Assembly (NCBI RefSeq): GCF_020889685.1
Contig: NZ_JACMYO010000009.1
Span: 1-64,000, forward strand
DNA from: Bradyrhizobium oropedii
Lineage (GTDB): Bacteria > Pseudomonadota > Alphaproteobacteria > Rhizobiales > Xanthobacteraceae
Reading direction: 5' to 3'
Length of the DNA stretch: 64,000 bases
Shown: piece after piece, positions 61,668 to 64,000 of the stretch
Position numbering within the stretch: position 1 is the stretch's first letter
Layout of the letters: every line of letters begins with the position of its first letter
Made by a program: the position numbers and the translations under genes
Notes under the pieces: model-generated
Told to the model about the DNA's origin: nothing
Seen by the model: the letters and a program-made list of their open reading frames with translations, nothing else
Databases searched by the model: none

Positions 61668-63188
61668 ATGACCCGCATTGCCGTTGGCGGCTTCCTGCAC
61701 GAGACCAACACCTTCGCACCGACGAAGGCAACCTATGACGACTTCGTGCACGGCGGCGGCTGGCCGTCGATGACGCGTGGCGCCGACGTGCTCAAGGTCA
61801 TGCGCAAGATCAATGCCGGCCTCGCCGGCTTCGTCGAGGCGGCGGAAGCCAATGGCTGGGAGCTGGTGCCGACGATTGCGGCCGGCGCGACCCCGTCGGC
61901 ACATGTGACGAAGGATGCCTTCGAGCGGATCGTCAAGGACATGATCGATGGCATCGTCGCGGCCGGGCCGATCGATGCCGTCTATCTCGACCTGCACGGC
62001 GCGATGGTCACCGAGCACTATGACGACGGCGAAGGCGAAATCCTCGCCCGCGTGCGTAAGGCGATCGGCAAGGACATTCCGCTGGTCGCAAGCCTTGATC
62101 TGCATGCGAACGTCTCACCCGAGATGGTCGAACATGCCGATGCGCTGATCGCCTACCGGACCTATCCGCATGTCGACATGGCCGACACCGGCCGCGCCTG
62201 CGCCAGGCATTTGGCGTTGTTGCTCAAATCCAGGCAACGTCTCGCAAAGGCATTCCGGCAATTGCCGTTCCTGATCGCGATCAGTTGGCAGTGCACCAAC
62301 GACCAGCCGGCCAGGGCCATCTATCAGAAGCTTGCGGCGCTCGAGAGCGACGCGGTTCCGACGCTTTCTTTTGCGTTCGGCTTCCCGGCCGCCGATATCA
62401 GGGACTGCGGCCCGAGCATATTCGCCTATGGCCGGACCCAGGCCGATGCCGACGCCGCAGCCGACAGCATCGCCGCACTGGTCGAAAGCCACGAGAACGA
62501 TTTCGACGGTCCGATCTATTCGCCCGATGAGGGCGTGCGCCTTGCAATGGAGCTCGCGGCATCGGCCTCGAAGCCGATCGTGATCGCCGACACCCAGGAC
62601 AATCCCGGCGCCGGCGGCGATTCCGATACCACCGGCATGCTGCGCGCGCTGGTGCGCAACGGAGCCAGCGCCGCCACCGGCGTGATCTGCGACCCGCAAT
62701 CGGCGCGGGCTGCGCATGCGGCCGGCGTCGGCGCGACGGTCACGCTCGATCTCGGCGGCAAGTCCGGTATTCCCGGCGATGCGCCTTACAGGGAAACCTT
62801 CGTCGTCGAGAAGCTCTCGGACGGCAGGTTCGTCGCGCCCGGGCCATTCTACGGCGGCCGGGACATGGACATGGGACCCTCGGCCTGCCTGCGGGTCGGC
62901 AACGTCCGCGTCGTCGTCGGCTCCTACAAGGCCCAGCTTGCCGACCAGGCGATGTACCGCTATGTCGGCATCGAGCCGACCGCGCAGAAGATCCTGGTCA
63001 ACAAGAGTTCGGTGCATTTCCGCGCCGATTTCGAGCCGATCGCCGAGAAACTGCTGATCTGCGCCGCCCCCGGCGCGATGCCGGCCGATACCGCCACACT
63101 GCCGTGGAAACATTTGCGGCCCGGCATTCGTATCAAGCCTAACGGCCCGACTTTCACCCCCACCTCCCCTTCACGCACAAACGGATAG
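61668..63188 (+). CDS. M81-family metallopeptidase (MlrC-like)
   Basis: 506 residues from ATG 61668. MTRIAVGGFLHETNTFAPTKATYDDF is the family start (HETNTF with metal-binding His/Glu). DAVYLDLHGAMVTEHYDDGEGEIL and VASLDLHANVSPEMVEHADALIAYRTYPHVDM carry further zinc ligands. The second domain has VIADTQDNPGAGGDSDTTGMLRAL. MlrC proteins complete breakdown of linearised microcystin in sphingomonads, but most homologues sit with peptide ABC transporters and have unknown substrates. Confidence 0.9.
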   Translation: MTRIAVGGFLHETNTFAPTKATYDDFVHGGGWPSMTRGADVLKVMRKINAGLAGFVEAAEANGWELVPTIAAGATPSAHVTKDAFERIVKDMIDGIVAAGPIDAVYLDLHGAMVTEHYDDGEGEILARVRKAIGKDIPLVASLDLHANVSPEMVEHADALIAYRTYPHVDMADTGRACARHLALLLKSRQRLAKAFRQLPFLIAISWQCTNDQPARAIYQKLAALESDAVPTLSFAFGFPAADIRDCGPSIFAYGRTQADADAAADSIAALVESHENDFDGPIYSPDEGVRLAMELAASASKPIVIADTQDNPGAGGDSDTTGMLRALVRNGASAATGVICDPQSARAAHAAGVGATVTLDLGGKSGIPGDAPYRETFVVEKLSDGRFVAPGPFYGGRDMDMGPSACLRVGNVRVVVGSYKAQLADQAMYRYVGIEPTAQKILVNKSSVHFRADFEPIAEKLLICAAPGAMPADTATLPWKHLRPGIRIKPNGPTFTPTSPSRTNG

Positions 63189-63193
63189 AGACC

Positions 63194-64000
63194 ATGCCGA
63201 CCATTGAGCGCATCGACAGTTTTGCCGACGAACTCACCGCCATCAGACGGGATCTGCATGCGCATCCCGAGATCGGCTTCGAGGAGGTCCGTACCTCCGG
63301 CATCGTCGCCGACAGGCTGACGAGCTGGGGCATCGAGGTGCATCGCGGCCTCGGCGGCACCGGCGTGGTCGGCGTGCTCAAGGGCAAGGGCAACAGCACC
63401 AAGAAGATCGGCCTGCGCGCCGACATGGACGCGCTGCCGATGGAAGAAAACACCAATCTGAAGTGGCGTTCGACAATTCCCGGCCGTTTCCATGGCTGCG
63501 GCCATGACGCCCACACCACGATGCTGCTCGGCACGGCGCGCTATCTCGCCGAGACCCGCAATTTCGACGGCACGGTGCACTTCATCTTCCAACCGGCCGA
63601 GGAAGGCCTCGGCGGCGCCCGCGCCATGATCAAGGACGGGCTGTTCAAGCAGTTCCCCTGCGACGAGGTCTATGGCCTGCACAACGCGCCCGACCTGAAC
63701 CATGGCGAGATCGCGATCCTGCCGGGCCCGGCAATGGCCGCCGCCGACTTCTTCGACATCAAGATCCAGGGCTATGGCGCCCATGGCGCGATGCCGGAAC
63801 GCTCCAAGGACGCGGTGGTGATCGCGATGACGCTTGGACAGGCGCTGCAGTCGATCGTCAGCCGCAACGTCGATCCGCTGCAGGCAGCGGTGCTGTCGAT
63901 CACCCAGATCCATTCCGGTTCGGCTTACAACGTCATTCCCGGGGACGCTTGGATGTGCGGCACGGTGCGCTGTTTCTCCGAGGAGATCCGCGCGCTGATC
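63194..64000 (+). CDS. M20D amidohydrolase (aminoacylase/hippurate hydrolase type), cut by the window edge
   Basis: 269 residues visible. LTAIRRDLHAHPEIGFEE, IGLRADMDALPMEENTNLKW, GRFHGCGHDAHTTMLLG (Cys and His ligands), FIFQPAEEGLGGARAMIKDG (catalytic Glu) and GLHNAPDLNHGEIAI are the M20D signatures. ATG 63194 is 5 nt after the MlrC stop. Likely removes N-acyl groups from amino acids, which suits an operon feeding on modified peptides. Confidence 0.93.
   Translation, partial: MPTIERIDSFADELTAIRRDLHAHPEIGFEEVRTSGIVADRLTSWGIEVHRGLGGTGVVGVLKGKGNSTKKIGLRADMDALPMEENTNLKWRSTIPGRFHGCGHDAHTTMLLGTARYLAETRNFDGTVHFIFQPAEEGLGGARAMIKDGLFKQFPCDEVYGLHNAPDLNHGEIAILPGPAMAAADFFDIKIQGYGAHGAMPERSKDAVVIAMTLGQALQSIVSRNVDPLQAAVLSITQIHSGSAYNVIPGDAWMCGTVRCFSEEIRALI

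Noticed and set aside
62115..63113. 332-codon minus-strand frame opposite the MlrC gene
   Set aside because: Gly/Arg/Asp-rich antisense shadow with no family character.

Overview
The window reads as chromosomal DNA of a Bradyrhizobium-like alphaproteobacterium. This rests on the high GC content, the DUF6894 and DUF6634 small-protein families, a GAAC-N7-GAAC (alphaproteobacterial) LexA box, a tandem glycine riboswitch and many FAD, MHS and Dpp-type catabolic genes. No mapping or database search was possible, so the genus is inferred. No insertion sequence, rRNA or CRISPR array was recognised.

Region 1 (1-10.2 kb) is a compact minus-strand catabolic operon: aldehyde dehydrogenase, short citrate synthase/citryl-CoA lyase, class III CoA-transferase, TcuA-like FAD dehydrogenase, aconitase and MHS tricarboxylate-type symporter, facing a divergent LysR regulator. 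Read together, the genes give a plausible route tricarballylate > cis-aconitate > citrate > citryl-CoA > acetyl-CoA + oxaloacetate. A near-identical 22-bp element lies just upstream of the operon and of another gene cut by the left edge.

Region 2 (10.5-41 kb) is flanked by two degenerate tRNA-Ser-like 3' ends and looks like an old island. It starts with decayed genes (frameshifted hemA, broken DUF302, a histidine-kinase stub) and small conserved genes. A respiratory/pyruvate module follows: cyanide-insensitive-type bd oxidase, PoxB, a pyruvate/indolepyruvate-type decarboxylase, NDH-2, ThrE- and FUSC-like exporters, fumarase and malic enzyme. A giant winged-helix STAND ATPase regulator sits next to it, and a 45-bp box is shared by the decarboxylase and malic-enzyme promoters, with its core repeated at the regulator's own promoter. 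Next come Ohr, a five-PAS histidine kinase with an internal duplication, two response regulators, a winged-helix regulator, a FUSC/DUF1656/HlyD efflux set (FUSC gene frameshifted) and an exported hydrolase.

Region 3 (41.2-50.1 kb) is a small integrative element ending at a tRNA-Leu(UAA). It holds a tyrosine integrase, excisionase-like protein, LexA box, ribbon-helix-helix regulator, inverted-repeat-rich putative origin/operator, a large replication-like protein and a Lon-like AAA ATPase with no protease domain. No conjugation or virion genes are visible, which suggests a phage-satellite-like or mobilisable island and is the least described part of the window.

Region 4 (50.3-64 kb) begins with a frameshifted PilZ gene and continues with a peptide uptake and degradation locus: solute-binding protein, two M20 peptidases, a tandem glycine riboswitch ahead of a DadA-like FAD oxidase, DppB/DppC permeases, a fused double ATPase, an MlrC-like M81 metallopeptidase and an M20D amidohydrolase cut by the right edge. 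Four independent frameshifts (hemA, DUF302, FUSC, PilZ) may be real decay or, in part, assembly errors.
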